Assembly: GCF_050948215.1 (NCBI RefSeq)
Contig: NW_027488850.1
Span: forward strand, 186,001-250,000
Direction of reading: 5' to 3'
Origin: Halictus rubicundus
Lineage: Eukaryota; Arthropoda; Insecta; Hymenoptera; Halictidae
Length of the DNA: 64,000 nt
In this document: positions 53,287 to 64,000 of the stretch, piece by piece
Layout: every line of letters starts with the position of its first letter
Position numbering within the stretch: position 1 is the first letter of the stretch
Made by a program: the position numbers and the translations under genes
The notes under the pieces: model-generated
Database searches by the model: none
The model's input: only the letters and a program-made list of their open reading frames with translations
Told to the model about the DNA's origin: nothing

Positions 53287-56200
53287 ATAGGATAGAGGAT
53301 AGGATAGGATACATGATAGGCTGGGTTAGAGGATAGGATCGGATAGAGGATAGGATAGGATAGAGGATCGGATAGAGGATCGGATAGAGGATAGGATAGG
53401 ATAGAGGATAGGATAGGATAGGATAGAAGATAGGATAGGATAGAGAGTAGGATAGGATAGAGGATAGGATAGGATAGAGGATAGGATAGGAAAGAGGAGA
53501 GGATAGGATAGAGGATAGGATAGGATAGAGGATAGGAGAGGAAAGAGGATAGGATGGGATACAGGATAGGATAAGATAGAGGATAATATAGGATAGAGGA
53601 TAGGATAGGATAGAGGATAGGATAGGATAGAGGATAGGATATTATAGAGGATAGGATAGGATAGAGGATAGGATAGGATAGGATAGAAGGATAGGATAGG
53701 ATAGAGGATAGGATTGGATAGAGGATAGGATAGAGGATAGGATAGAGGATAGGATAGAGGATAGGATAGGATAGAGGATAGGATAGGATAGAGGATAGGA
53801 TAGAGGATAGAATAGGATAGAGGATAGGATAGGATAGAGGATAGGATAGGATAGAGGATCGGATAGAAGATAGGATAGGATAGAGGATAGGATAGGATAG
53901 AGGATAGTATATGATAGAGGATAGGATAGAATAGAGGATAGGATAGGATAGAGGATCGGATAGAGGATAGGATAGGATAGAGGAAAGGATATAATAGAGG
54001 ATAGGATAGGTAATTGGTTAGGATAGAGGATAGGATAAGGTAGAGGATAGTATAGGATAGAGGATGGGATAGGATAGAGGATAGGATAGGATAAAGGATA
54101 GGATAGGATAGAGGATAGGATAGGATAGAGGATAGGATAGGATAGAGGATAGGATAGAGGATATGATAGAGGGTAGGAAAGGATAGAGGATTGGATAGGT
54201 AATTGGATAGGATAGAGTATACGATAAGGTAGAGGATAGGTTAGGATAGAGGATATAATAGGATAGAGGATATAATAGGATAGAGGATAGGATAGGATAG
54301 AGGATAGGATACGAAAGAGGATAGGATAGGATAGAGGATAGGATAGGATAGAGGATAGGATAGAGGATAGGATAGAGGATAGGATAGAATGGAGGATAGG
54401 ATAGGATAGAGGATAGGATAGGATAGAGGATAGGATAGGGTAGAGGATAGGATAGGATAGAGGATAGGATAGGATAGAGGATAGGATAGGATAGAGGATA
54501 TGATAGGATAGAGGATAGGATAGGATAGGATAGAGGATAGGATAGGATAGAGGATAGGATATGATAGTGGATAGGATAGGATAGAGGATAGGATAGGAAA
54601 GAGGATAGGATAGGATACAGGATAGGATAGGATAGAGGATAGGATAGAGGATAGGATAGAGGATAGGATAGGATAGAGGATCGGATAGAGGATAGGATAG
54701 GATAGAGGAAAGGATATAATAGAGGATAGGATAGGTAATTGGATAGGAATGAGGATAGGATAAGGTAGAGGATAGTATAGGATAGAGGATGGGATAGGAT
54801 AGAGGATAGGATAGGATAAAGGATAGGATAGGATAGAGGATAGGATAGGATAGAGGATAGGATAGGATAGAGGATAGGATAGAGGATATGATAGAGGATA
54901 GGATAGGATAGAGGATAGGATAGGATAGAGGATAGGATAGAGGATATGATAGAGGATAGGATAGGATAGAGGTGAGGATAGGATAGAGGATAGGATAGAG
55001 GATATGATAGAGGATAGGATAGGATAGAGGATTGGATAGGTAATTGGATAGGATAGAGTATACGATAAGGTAGAGGATAGGATAGGATAGAGGATATAAT
55101 AGGATAGAGGATATAATAGGATAGAGGATAGGATAGGATAGAGGATAGGATACGAAAGAGGATAGGATAGGATAGAGGATAGGATAGGATAGAGGATAGG
55201 ATAGAGGATAGGATAGAGGATAGGATAGAGGATAGGATAGAGTGGAGGATAGGATAGGATAGAGGATAGGATAGGATAGAGGATAGGATAGGGTAGAGGA
55301 TAGGATAGGATAGAGGATAGGATAGGATAGAGGATAGGATAGGATAGAGGATATGATAGGATAGAGGATAGGATAGGATAGAGGATAGGATAGGATTGAG
55401 GATAGGATAGGATAGAGGATAGGATAGGATAGAGGATAGGATAGAGGATATGATAGAGGATAGGATAGGATAGAGGATTGGATAGGTAATTGGATAGGAT
55501 AGAGTATACGATAAGGTAGAGGATAGGATAGGATAGAGGATATAATAGGATAGAGGATATAATAGGATAGAGGATAGGATACGAAAGAGGATAGGATATG
55601 ATAGAGGATAGGATAGGATAGAGGATAGGATAGAGGATAGGATAGAGTGGAGGATAGGATAGGATAGAGGATAGGATAGGATACAGGATAGGATAGGATA
55701 GAGGATAATATAGGATAGAGGATAGGATAGGATAGAGGATAGGATAGGATAGAGGATAGGATAGGATAGAGGATAGGATAGGATAGAGGATAGGATAGGA
55801 TAGAGGATAGGATAGGATAGAGGATATAATAGGATAGAGGATATAATAGGATAGAGGATAGGATAGGATAGAGGATAGGATACGAAAGAGGATAGGATAG
55901 GATAGAGGATAGGATAGGATAGAGGATAGGATAGGATAGAGGATAGGATACGAAAGAGGATAGGATAGGATAGAGGATAGGATAGGATAGAGGATAGGAT
56001 AGAGGATAGGATAGAGGATAGGATAGAGTGGAGGATAGGATAGGATAGAGGATAGGATAGGATAGAGGATAGGATAGGGTAGAGGATAGGATAGGATAGA
56101 GGATAGGATAGGATAGAGGATAGGATTGGATAGAGGATATGATAGGATAGAGGATAGGATAGGATAGAGGATAGGATAGGATAGAGGAAAGGATAGGATA

Positions 56201-58034
56201 GGATAGAGGATAGGATAAGGTAGAGGAAGTATAGGATAGAGGAGAGGATAAGATAGAGGATAGGATAGGATAGAGGATAGGATAGGATTGAGGATAGGAT
56301 AGGATAGAGGATAGGATAGGATAGAGGATAGGATAGAGGATATGATAGAGGATAGGATAGGATAGAGGATTGGATAGGTAATTGGATAGGATAGAGTATA
56401 CGATAAGGTAGAGGATAGGATAGGATAGAGGATATAATAGGATAGAGGATATAATAGGATAGAGGATAGGATAGGATAGAGGATAGGATACGAAAGAGGA
56501 TAGGATAGGATAGAGGATAGGATAGGATAGAAGATAGGATAGAGGATAGGATAGAGGATAGGATAGAGGATAGGATAGAGTGGAGGATAGGATAGGATAG
56601 AGGATAGGATAGGATAGAGGATAGAGTAGGATAGAGGATAGAGTAGGATAGAGGATAGGATAGGATAGAGGATAGGATTGGATAGAGGATCGGATAGAGG
56701 ATAGGATAGGATAGAGGATAGGATAGGATAGAGGATAGGATAGGATAGAGGATAGGATAGGATAGAGGATAGGATAGGATAGAGGATAGTATAGGATAGA
56801 GAATAGGATAGAATAGAGGATAGGATAGGATAAAGGATAGGATAGCATAGAGGATAGGATAGGATAGGATAGAGGATAGGATAGGATAGGATAGAGGATA
56901 GGATAGAGGATAGGATAGGATAGAGGATCGGATAGAGGATAGGATAGGATAGAGGATAGGATAGGATAGAGGAAGGATAGGATAGAGGATAGGATAGGTA
57001 ATTGGATAGGATAGAGGATAGGATAAGGTAGAGGATAGTATAGGATAGAGGATAGGAGAGGATAGAGGATAGGATAGGATAGAGGATAGGATAGGAAAAA
57101 GGATAGGATAGGATAGGATAGAGGATAGGATAGGATAGAGGATAGGATAGGATACAGGATAGGATAGGATAGAGGATAATATAGGATAGAGGATAGGATA
57201 GGATAGAGGATAGGATAGGATAGAGGATAGGATAGAATAGAGGATAGGATAGGATAGAGGATAGGATAGGATAGAGGATATGATAGGATAGAGGATAGGA
57301 TAGGATAGGATAGAGGATAGGATAGGAAAGAAGGATCGGATATGATAGTGGATAGGATAGGATAGAGGATAGGATAGGAAAGAGGATAGGATAGGATACA
57401 GGATAGGATAGGATAGAGGATAGGATAGAGGATAGGATAGAGGATAGGATAGGATAGAGGATCGGATAGAGGATAGGATAGGATAGAGGAAAGGATATAA
57501 TAGAGGATAGGATAGGTAATTGGATAGGAATGAGGATAGGATAAGGTAGAGGATAGTATAGGATAGAGGATGGGATAGGATAGAGGATAGGATAGGATAA
57601 AGGATAGGATAGGATAGAGGATAGGATAGGATAGAGGATAGGATAGGATAGAGGATAGGATAGAGGATATGATAGAGGATAGGATAGGATAGAGGATAGG
57701 ATAGGATAGAGGATAGGATAGAGGATATGATAGAGGATAGGATAGGATAGAGGTTAGGATAGGATAGAGGATAGGATAGAGGATATGATAGAGGATAGGA
57801 TAGGATAGAGGATTGGATAGGTAATTGGATAGGATAGAGTATACGATAAGGTAGAGGATAGGATAGGATAGAGGATATAATAGGATAGAGGATATAATAG
57901 GATAGAGGATAGGATAGGATAGAGGATAGGATACGAAAGAGGATAGGATAGGATAGAGGATAGGATAGGATAGAGGATAGGATAGAGGATAGGATAGAGG
58001 ATAGGATAGAGGATAGGATAGAGTGGAGGATAGG
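53287..58034 (+). repeat. 4748-bp higher-order unit, copy 1
   Basis: This unit matches 58035-62782 at a constant offset of 4748 bp, checked at CATGATAGGCTGGG (53312 to 58060), GGAATGAGG (54750 to 59498), GGAAAGAAGGATCGG (57330 to 62078) and the two ends of a 1068-codon open frame (53642-56848 against 58390-61596). Left of 53287 the two sequences differ. Inside the unit, sequence near 54540-55250 is repeated near 57320-58030 at offset 2781 (GATAGTGG 54568 to 57349; GGAATGAGG 54750 to 57531), so the unit itself is compound. Confidence 0.9.
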
Positions 58035-61000
58035 ATAGGATAGAGGATAGGATAGGATACATGATAGGCTGGGTTAGAGGATAGGATCGGATAGAGGATA
58101 GGATAGGATAGAGGATCGGATAGAGGATCGGATAGAGGATAGGATAGGATAGAGGATAGGATAGGATAGGATAGAAGATAGGATAGGATAGAGAGTAGGA
58201 TAGGATAGAGGATAGGATAGGATAGAGGATAGGATAGGAAAGAGGAGAGGATAGGATAGAGGATAGGATAGGATAGAGGATAGGAGAGGAAAGAGGATAG
58301 GATGGGATACAGGATAGGATAAGATAGAGGATAATATAGGATAGAGGATAGGATAGGATAGAGGATAGGATAGGATAGAGGATAGGATATTATAGAGGAT
58401 AGGATAGGATAGAGGATAGGATAGGATAGGATAGAAGGATAGGATAGGATAGAGGATAGGATTGGATAGAGGATAGGATAGAGGATAGGATAGAGGATAG
58501 GATAGAGGATAGGATAGGATAGAGGATAGGATAGGATAGAGGATAGGATAGAGGATAGAATAGGATAGAGGATAGGATAGGATAGAGGATAGGATAGGAT
58601 AGAGGATCGGATAGAAGATAGGATAGGATAGAGGATAGGATAGGATAGAGGATAGTATATGATAGAGGATAGGATAGAATAGAGGATAGGATAGGATAGA
58701 GGATCGGATAGAGGATAGGATAGGATAGAGGAAAGGATATAATAGAGGATAGGATAGGTAATTGGTTAGGATAGAGGATAGGATAAGGTAGAGGATAGTA
58801 TAGGATAGAGGATGGGATAGGATAGAGGATAGGATAGGATAAAGGATAGGATAGGATAGAGGATAGGATAGGATAGAGGATAGGATAGGATAGAGGATAG
58901 GATAGAGGATATGATAGAGGGTAGGAAAGGATAGAGGATTGGATAGGTAATTGGATAGGATAGAGTATACGATAAGGTAGAGGATAGGTTAGGATAGAGG
59001 ATATAATAGGATAGAGGATATAATAGGATAGAGGATAGGATAGGATAGAGGATAGGATACGAAAGAGGATAGGATAGGATAGAGGATAGGATAGGATAGA
59101 GGATAGGATAGAGGATAGGATAGAGGATAGGATAGAATGGAGGATAGGATAGGATAGAGGATAGGATAGGATAGAGGATAGGATAGGGTAGAGGATAGGA
59201 TAGGATAGAGGATAGGATAGGATAGAGGATAGGATAGGATAGAGGATATGATAGGATAGAGGATAGGATAGGATAGGATAGAGGATAGGATAGGATAGAG
59301 GATAGGATATGATAGTGGATAGGATAGGATAGAGGATAGGATAGGAAAGAGGATAGGATAGGATACAGGATAGGATAGGATAGAGGATAGGATAGAGGAT
59401 AGGATAGAGGATAGGATAGGATAGAGGATCGGATAGAGGATAGGATAGGATAGAGGAAAGGATATAATAGAGGATAGGATAGGTAATTGGATAGGAATGA
59501 GGATAGGATAAGGTAGAGGATAGTATAGGATAGAGGATGGGATAGGATAGAGGATAGGATAGGATAAAGGATAGGATAGGATAGAGGATAGGATAGGATA
59601 GAGGATAGGATAGGATAGAGGATAGGATAGAGGATATGATAGAGGATAGGATAGGATAGAGGATAGGATAGGATAGAGGATAGGATAGAGGATATGATAG
59701 AGGATAGGATAGGATAGAGGTGAGGATAGGATAGAGGATAGGATAGAGGATATGATAGAGGATAGGATAGGATAGAGGATTGGATAGGTAATTGGATAGG
59801 ATAGAGTATACGATAAGGTAGAGGATAGGATAGGATAGAGGATATAATAGGATAGAGGATATAATAGGATAGAGGATAGGATAGGATAGAGGATAGGATA
59901 CGAAAGAGGATAGGATAGGATAGAGGATAGGATAGGATAGAGGATAGGATAGAGGATAGGATAGAGGATAGGATAGAGGATAGGATAGAGTGGAGGATAG
60001 GATAGGATAGAGGATAGGATAGGATAGAGGATAGGATAGGGTAGAGGATAGGATAGGATAGAGGATAGGATAGGATAGAGGATAGGATAGGATAGAGGAT
60101 ATGATAGGATAGAGGATAGGATAGGATAGAGGATAGGATAGGATTGAGGATAGGATAGGATAGAGGATAGGATAGGATAGAGGATAGGATAGAGGATATG
60201 ATAGAGGATAGGATAGGATAGAGGATTGGATAGGTAATTGGATAGGATAGAGTATACGATAAGGTAGAGGATAGGATAGGATAGAGGATATAATAGGATA
60301 GAGGATATAATAGGATAGAGGATAGGATACGAAAGAGGATAGGATATGATAGAGGATAGGATAGGATAGAGGATAGGATAGAGGATAGGATAGAGTGGAG
60401 GATAGGATAGGATAGAGGATAGGATAGGATACAGGATAGGATAGGATAGAGGATAATATAGGATAGAGGATAGGATAGGATAGAGGATAGGATAGGATAG
60501 AGGATAGGATAGGATAGAGGATAGGATAGGATAGAGGATAGGATAGGATAGAGGATAGGATAGGATAGAGGATATAATAGGATAGAGGATATAATAGGAT
60601 AGAGGATAGGATAGGATAGAGGATAGGATACGAAAGAGGATAGGATAGGATAGAGGATAGGATAGGATAGAGGATAGGATAGGATAGAGGATAGGATACG
60701 AAAGAGGATAGGATAGGATAGAGGATAGGATAGGATAGAGGATAGGATAGAGGATAGGATAGAGGATAGGATAGAGTGGAGGATAGGATAGGATAGAGGA
60801 TAGGATAGGATAGAGGATAGGATAGGGTAGAGGATAGGATAGGATAGAGGATAGGATAGGATAGAGGATAGGATTGGATAGAGGATATGATAGGATAGAG
60901 GATAGGATAGGATAGAGGATAGGATAGGATAGAGGAAAGGATAGGATAGGATAGAGGATAGGATAAGGTAGAGGAAGTATAGGATAGAGGAGAGGATAAG

Positions 61001-62782
61001 ATAGAGGATAGGATAGGATAGAGGATAGGATAGGATTGAGGATAGGATAGGATAGAGGATAGGATAGGATAGAGGATAGGATAGAGGATATGATAGAGGA
61101 TAGGATAGGATAGAGGATTGGATAGGTAATTGGATAGGATAGAGTATACGATAAGGTAGAGGATAGGATAGGATACAGGATATAATAGGATAGAGGATAT
61201 AATAGGATAGAGGATAGGATAGGATAGAGGATAGGATACGAAAGAGGATAGGATAGGATAGAGGATAGGATAGGATAGAAGATAGGATAGAGGATAGGAT
61301 AGAGGATAGGATAGAGGATAGGATAGAGTGGAGGATAGGATAGGATAGAGGATAGGATAGGATAGAGGATAGAGTAGGATAGAGGATAGAGTAGGATAGA
61401 GGATAGGATAGGATAGAGGATAGGATTGGATAGAGGATCGGATAGAGGATAGGATAGGATAGAGGATAGGATAGGATAGAGGATAGGATAGGATAGAGGA
61501 TAGGATAGGATAGAGGATAGGATAGGATAGAGGATAGTATAGGATAGAGAATAGGATAGAATAGAGGATAGGATAGGATAAAGGATAGGATAGCATAGAG
61601 GATAGGATAGGATAGGATAGAGGATAGGATAGGATAGGATAGAGGATAGGATAGAGGATAGGATAGGATAGAGGATCGGATAGAGGATAGGATAGGATAG
61701 AGGATAGGATAGGATAGAGGAAGGATAGGATAGAGGATAGGATAGGTAATTGGATAGGATAGAGGATAGGATAAGGTAGAGGATAGTATAGGATAGAGGA
61801 TAGGAGAGGATAGAGGATAGGATAGGATAGAGGATAGGATAGGAAAAAGGATAGGATAGGATAGGATAGAGGATAGGATAGGATAGAGGATAGGATAGGA
61901 TACAGGATAGGATAGGATAGAGGATAATATAGGATAGAGGATAGGATAGGATAGAGGATAGGATAGGATAGAGGATAGGATAGAATAGAGGATAGGATAG
62001 GATAGAGGATAGGATAGGATAGAGGATATGATAGGATAGAGGATAGGATAGGATAGGATAGAGGATAGGATAGGAAAGAAGGATCGGATATGATAGTGGA
62101 TAGGATAGGATAGAGGATAGGATAGGAAAGAGGATAGGATAGGATACAGGATAGGATAGGATAGAGGATAGGATAGAGGATAGGATAGAGGATAGGATAG
62201 GATAGAGGATCGGATAGAGGATAGGATAGGATAGAGGAAAGGATATAATAGAGGATAGGATAGGTAATTGGATAGGAATGAGGATAGGATAAGGTAGAGG
62301 ATAGTATAGGATAGAGGATGGGATAGGATAGAGGATAGGATAGGATAAAGGATAGGATAGGATAGAGGATAGGATAGGATAGAGGATAGGATAGGATAGA
62401 GGATAGGATAGAGGATATGATAGAGGATAGGATAGGATAGAGGATAGGATAGGATAGAGGATAGGATAGAGGATATGATAGAGGATAGGATAGGATAGAG
62501 GTTAGGATAGGATAGAGGATAGGATAGAGGATATGATAGAGGATAGGATAGGATAGAGGATTGGATAGGTAATTGGATAGGATAGAGTATACGATAAGGT
62601 AGAGGATAGGATAGGATAGAGGATATAATAGGATAGAGGATATAATAGGATAGAGGATAGGATAGGATAGAGGATAGGATACGAAAGAGGATAGGATAGG
62701 ATAGAGGATAGGATAGGATAGAGGATAGGATAGAGGATAGGATAGAGGATAGGATAGAGGATAGGATAGAGTGGAGGATAGG
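58035..62782 (+). repeat. 4748-bp higher-order unit, copy 2
   Basis: This is the tandem partner of 53287-58034. The reverse-strand open frames of the two copies translate to 1068 residues each with one residue different that I could find, caused by ATACAGG at 61176 in place of ATAGAGG at 56428. A third head-to-tail copy does not follow: after 62782 the AGGCTGGG marker expected at about 62808 is absent and the sequence instead continues the internal 2781-bp register. Confidence 0.9.
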
Positions 62783-64000
62783 ATAGGATAGAGGATAGGA
62801 TAGGATAGAGGATAGGATAGGGTAGAGGATAGGATAGGATAGAGGATAGGATAGGATAGAGGATAGGATAGGATAGAGGATATGATAGGATAGAGGATAG
62901 GATAGGATAGAGGATAGGATAGGATTGAGGATAGGATAGGATAGAGGATAGGATAGGATAGAGGATAGGATAGAGGATATGATAGAGGATAGGATAGGAT
63001 AGAGGATTGGATAGGTAATTGGATAGGATAGAGTATACGATAAGGTAGTGGATAGGATAGGATAGAGGATATAATAGGATAGAGGATATAATAGGATAGA
63101 GGATAGGATACGAAAGAGGATAGGATATGATAGAGGATAGGATAGGATAGAGGATAGGATAGAGGATAGGATAGAGGATAGGATAGAGTGGAGGATAGGA
63201 TAGGATAGAGGATAGGATAGGATACAGGATAGGATAGGATAGAGGATAATATAGGATAGAGGATAGGATAGGATAGAGGATAGGATAGGATAGAGGATAG
63301 GATAGGATAGAGGATAGGATAGGATAGAGGATAGGATAGGATAGAGGATAGGATAGGATAGAGGATATAATAGGATAGAGGATATAATAGGATAGAGGAT
63401 AGGATAGGATAGAGGATAGGATACGAAAGAGGATAGGATAGGATAGAGGATAGGATAGGATAGAGGATAGGATAGGATAGAGGATAGGATACGAAAGAGG
63501 ATAGGATAGGATAGAGGATAGGATAGGATAGAGGATAGGATAGAGGATAGGATAGAGGATAGGATAGAGTGGAGGATAGGATAGGATAGAGGATAGGATA
63601 GGATAGAGGATAGGATAGGGTAGAGGATAGGATAGGATAGAGGATAGGATAGGATAGAGGATAGGATTGGATAGAGGATATGATAGGATAGAGGATAGGA
63701 TAGGATAGAGGATAGGATAGGATAGAGGAAAGGATAGGATAGGATAGAGGATAGGATAAGGTAGAGGAAGTATAGGATAGAGGAGAGGATAAGATAGAGG
63801 ATAGGATAGGATAGAGGATAGGATAGGATTGAGGATAGGATAGGATAGAGGATAGGATAGGATAGAGGATAGGATAGAGGATATGATAGAGGATAGGATA
63901 GGATAGAGGATTGGATAGGTAATTGGATAGGATAGAGTATACGATAAGGTAGAGGATAGGATAGGATACAGGATATAATAGGATAGAGGATATAATAGGA
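62783..64000 (+). repeat. Partial repeat continuing at 2781-bp offset
   Basis: This end piece matches 60002 onward at offset 2781 (GTGGAGG 59990 to 62771), increasing to 2793 by the window end because one extra 12-mer is inserted near 63150-63180. It carries the same ATACAGG variant at 63969 as copy 2 has at 61176, whereas copy 1 lacks it. It therefore derives from, or gave rise to, copy 2 rather than copy 1. The repeat is cut by the window end. Confidence 0.83.

Larger units (their letters stand above)
1..64000 (+). repeat. Satellite array of (GGATA)2-4 GA units, dominant 17-mer
   Basis: The entire window is built from GGATA pentamers grouped in twos, threes or fours and separated by GA. 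The commonest unit is the 17-mer GGATAGGATAGGATAGA; the 12-mer GGATAGGATAGA is second. The consensus 17-mer contains 7 G, 7 A, 3 T and no C, so the + strand is almost free of C except at variant positions, and orientation never flips. No stretch of non-satellite sequence was found on either strand. Variants such as GGACAGG, GACGATAG, GGATCGG, GTATAGG and GGATGG are not scattered at random but recur in the same order, showing higher-order structure. The array runs off both window ends. This is typical of eukaryotic heterochromatin; no satellite family name is recognised. Confidence 0.98.

Noticed and set aside
49541..53314. 1257-codon reverse-strand open frame, and other giant reverse-strand frames such as 39482-43144, 53642-56848 and 58390-61596
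   Set aside because: The minus strand of the unit lacks stop codons in every frame, so long frames are expected by composition. Overlapping frames encode the same S/I/L/Y/P repeat, start codons arise only from rare CAT variants on the + strand, and no conserved domain or promoter context exists.
1..64000. Human-type satellite II/III (GGAAT pentamer)
   Set aside because: The pentamer here is GGATA. No rotation or reverse complement of GGAAT equals it, and the intervening GA and 17-bp period are different.
1..64000. Telomeric repeat
   Set aside because: The G-rich orientation and constant strand resemble telomeres, but the unit does not match TTAGGG, TTAGG, TTTAGGG or other telomere types known to me, and the array has marked kilobase-scale higher-order units that telomerase products lack.
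1..64000. Bkm-type GATA tetranucleotide satellite
   Set aside because: GATA occurs in every pentamer, but the register is 5 bp with GG, not 4 bp, and no pure GATA run of more than two or three copies was seen.
1..64000. tRNA, rRNA or other structured RNA genes
   Set aside because: With virtually no C on one strand there is little scope for stems, and no tRNA or rRNA conserved segments were seen on either strand.
1..64000. CENP-B-box-like element
   Set aside because: The required CGGG-type core is absent; CG appears only in GATACG, GACGAT, GCGATG and ATCGG contexts.
1..64000. Pure assembly or synthetic artefact
   Set aside because: Variants recur in ordered, hierarchical patterns with unit-sized indels between copies, as expected of a real satellite. 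Local problems remain possible at 28530-29230 and for the near-identical 4748-bp pair.

Overview
The whole 64-kb window is one uninterrupted simple-sequence satellite array. I see no unique DNA, protein gene, RNA gene, transposon or CRISPR array in it. The basic element is the pentamer GGATA. Two to four pentamers (usually three) are followed by GA, so the dominant unit is the 17-mer GGATAGGATAGGATAGA, with a common 12-mer form (two pentamers plus GA) and rarer 7- and 22-mer forms. Every block keeps the same orientation: the + strand is rich in G and A with almost no C, and the C-rich strand is always the minus strand. This length, hierarchy and lack of genes fit eukaryotic constitutive heterochromatin (pericentromeric, subtelomeric or sex-chromosome type). 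The sequence alone does not identify the species.

Layout. 1-170 is a divergent module and 171-532 a nearly perfect 17-mer array. 533-2999 (block A) is rich in GGATGG and TTGATACG variants. 3000-5390 (block B) carries GGTAATTGG and AGGCTGGGTT markers. 5391-10739 (block H) has 1.4-1.8-kb higher-order units marked by a GATGACATT cassette. 10740-14076 (block C) is AT-richer and holds a 1232-bp tandem repeat. 14077-25280 (block D) is marked by six GATATGGGAG sites. 25281-27181 mixes A-like and C-like sequence. From 27182 the order restarts: 27182-27351 equals 1-170, a pure array follows at 27352-27629, then A', B', H' and C' run to 40771. A very long period of about 26.7-27.2 kb is therefore superimposed on the 17-bp period. 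From 40772 the second copy departs: H-type sequence (to about 44.4 kb), a block of short 0.4-1.0-kb units (to 48.2 kb), a B-like block (to 53.3 kb), then a 4748-bp unit in two nearly identical tandem copies (53287-62782) and a further part-repeat to the end.

The minus strand of the 17-mer has no stop codon in any frame, which gives very long open frames (up to 1257 codons at 49541-53314) of Ser/Ile/Leu/Tyr/Pro repeats. These are by-products of base composition and are not annotated as genes. The interest of the window lies in its nested duplication history: marker variants allow segments of 102, 395, 957, 1232, 1417, 1451, 2303, 2781, 3785, 4748 and about 26,700 bp to be traced. Offsets were obtained by matching rare variants by eye, so block edges are approximate (tens of bp, more where stated).
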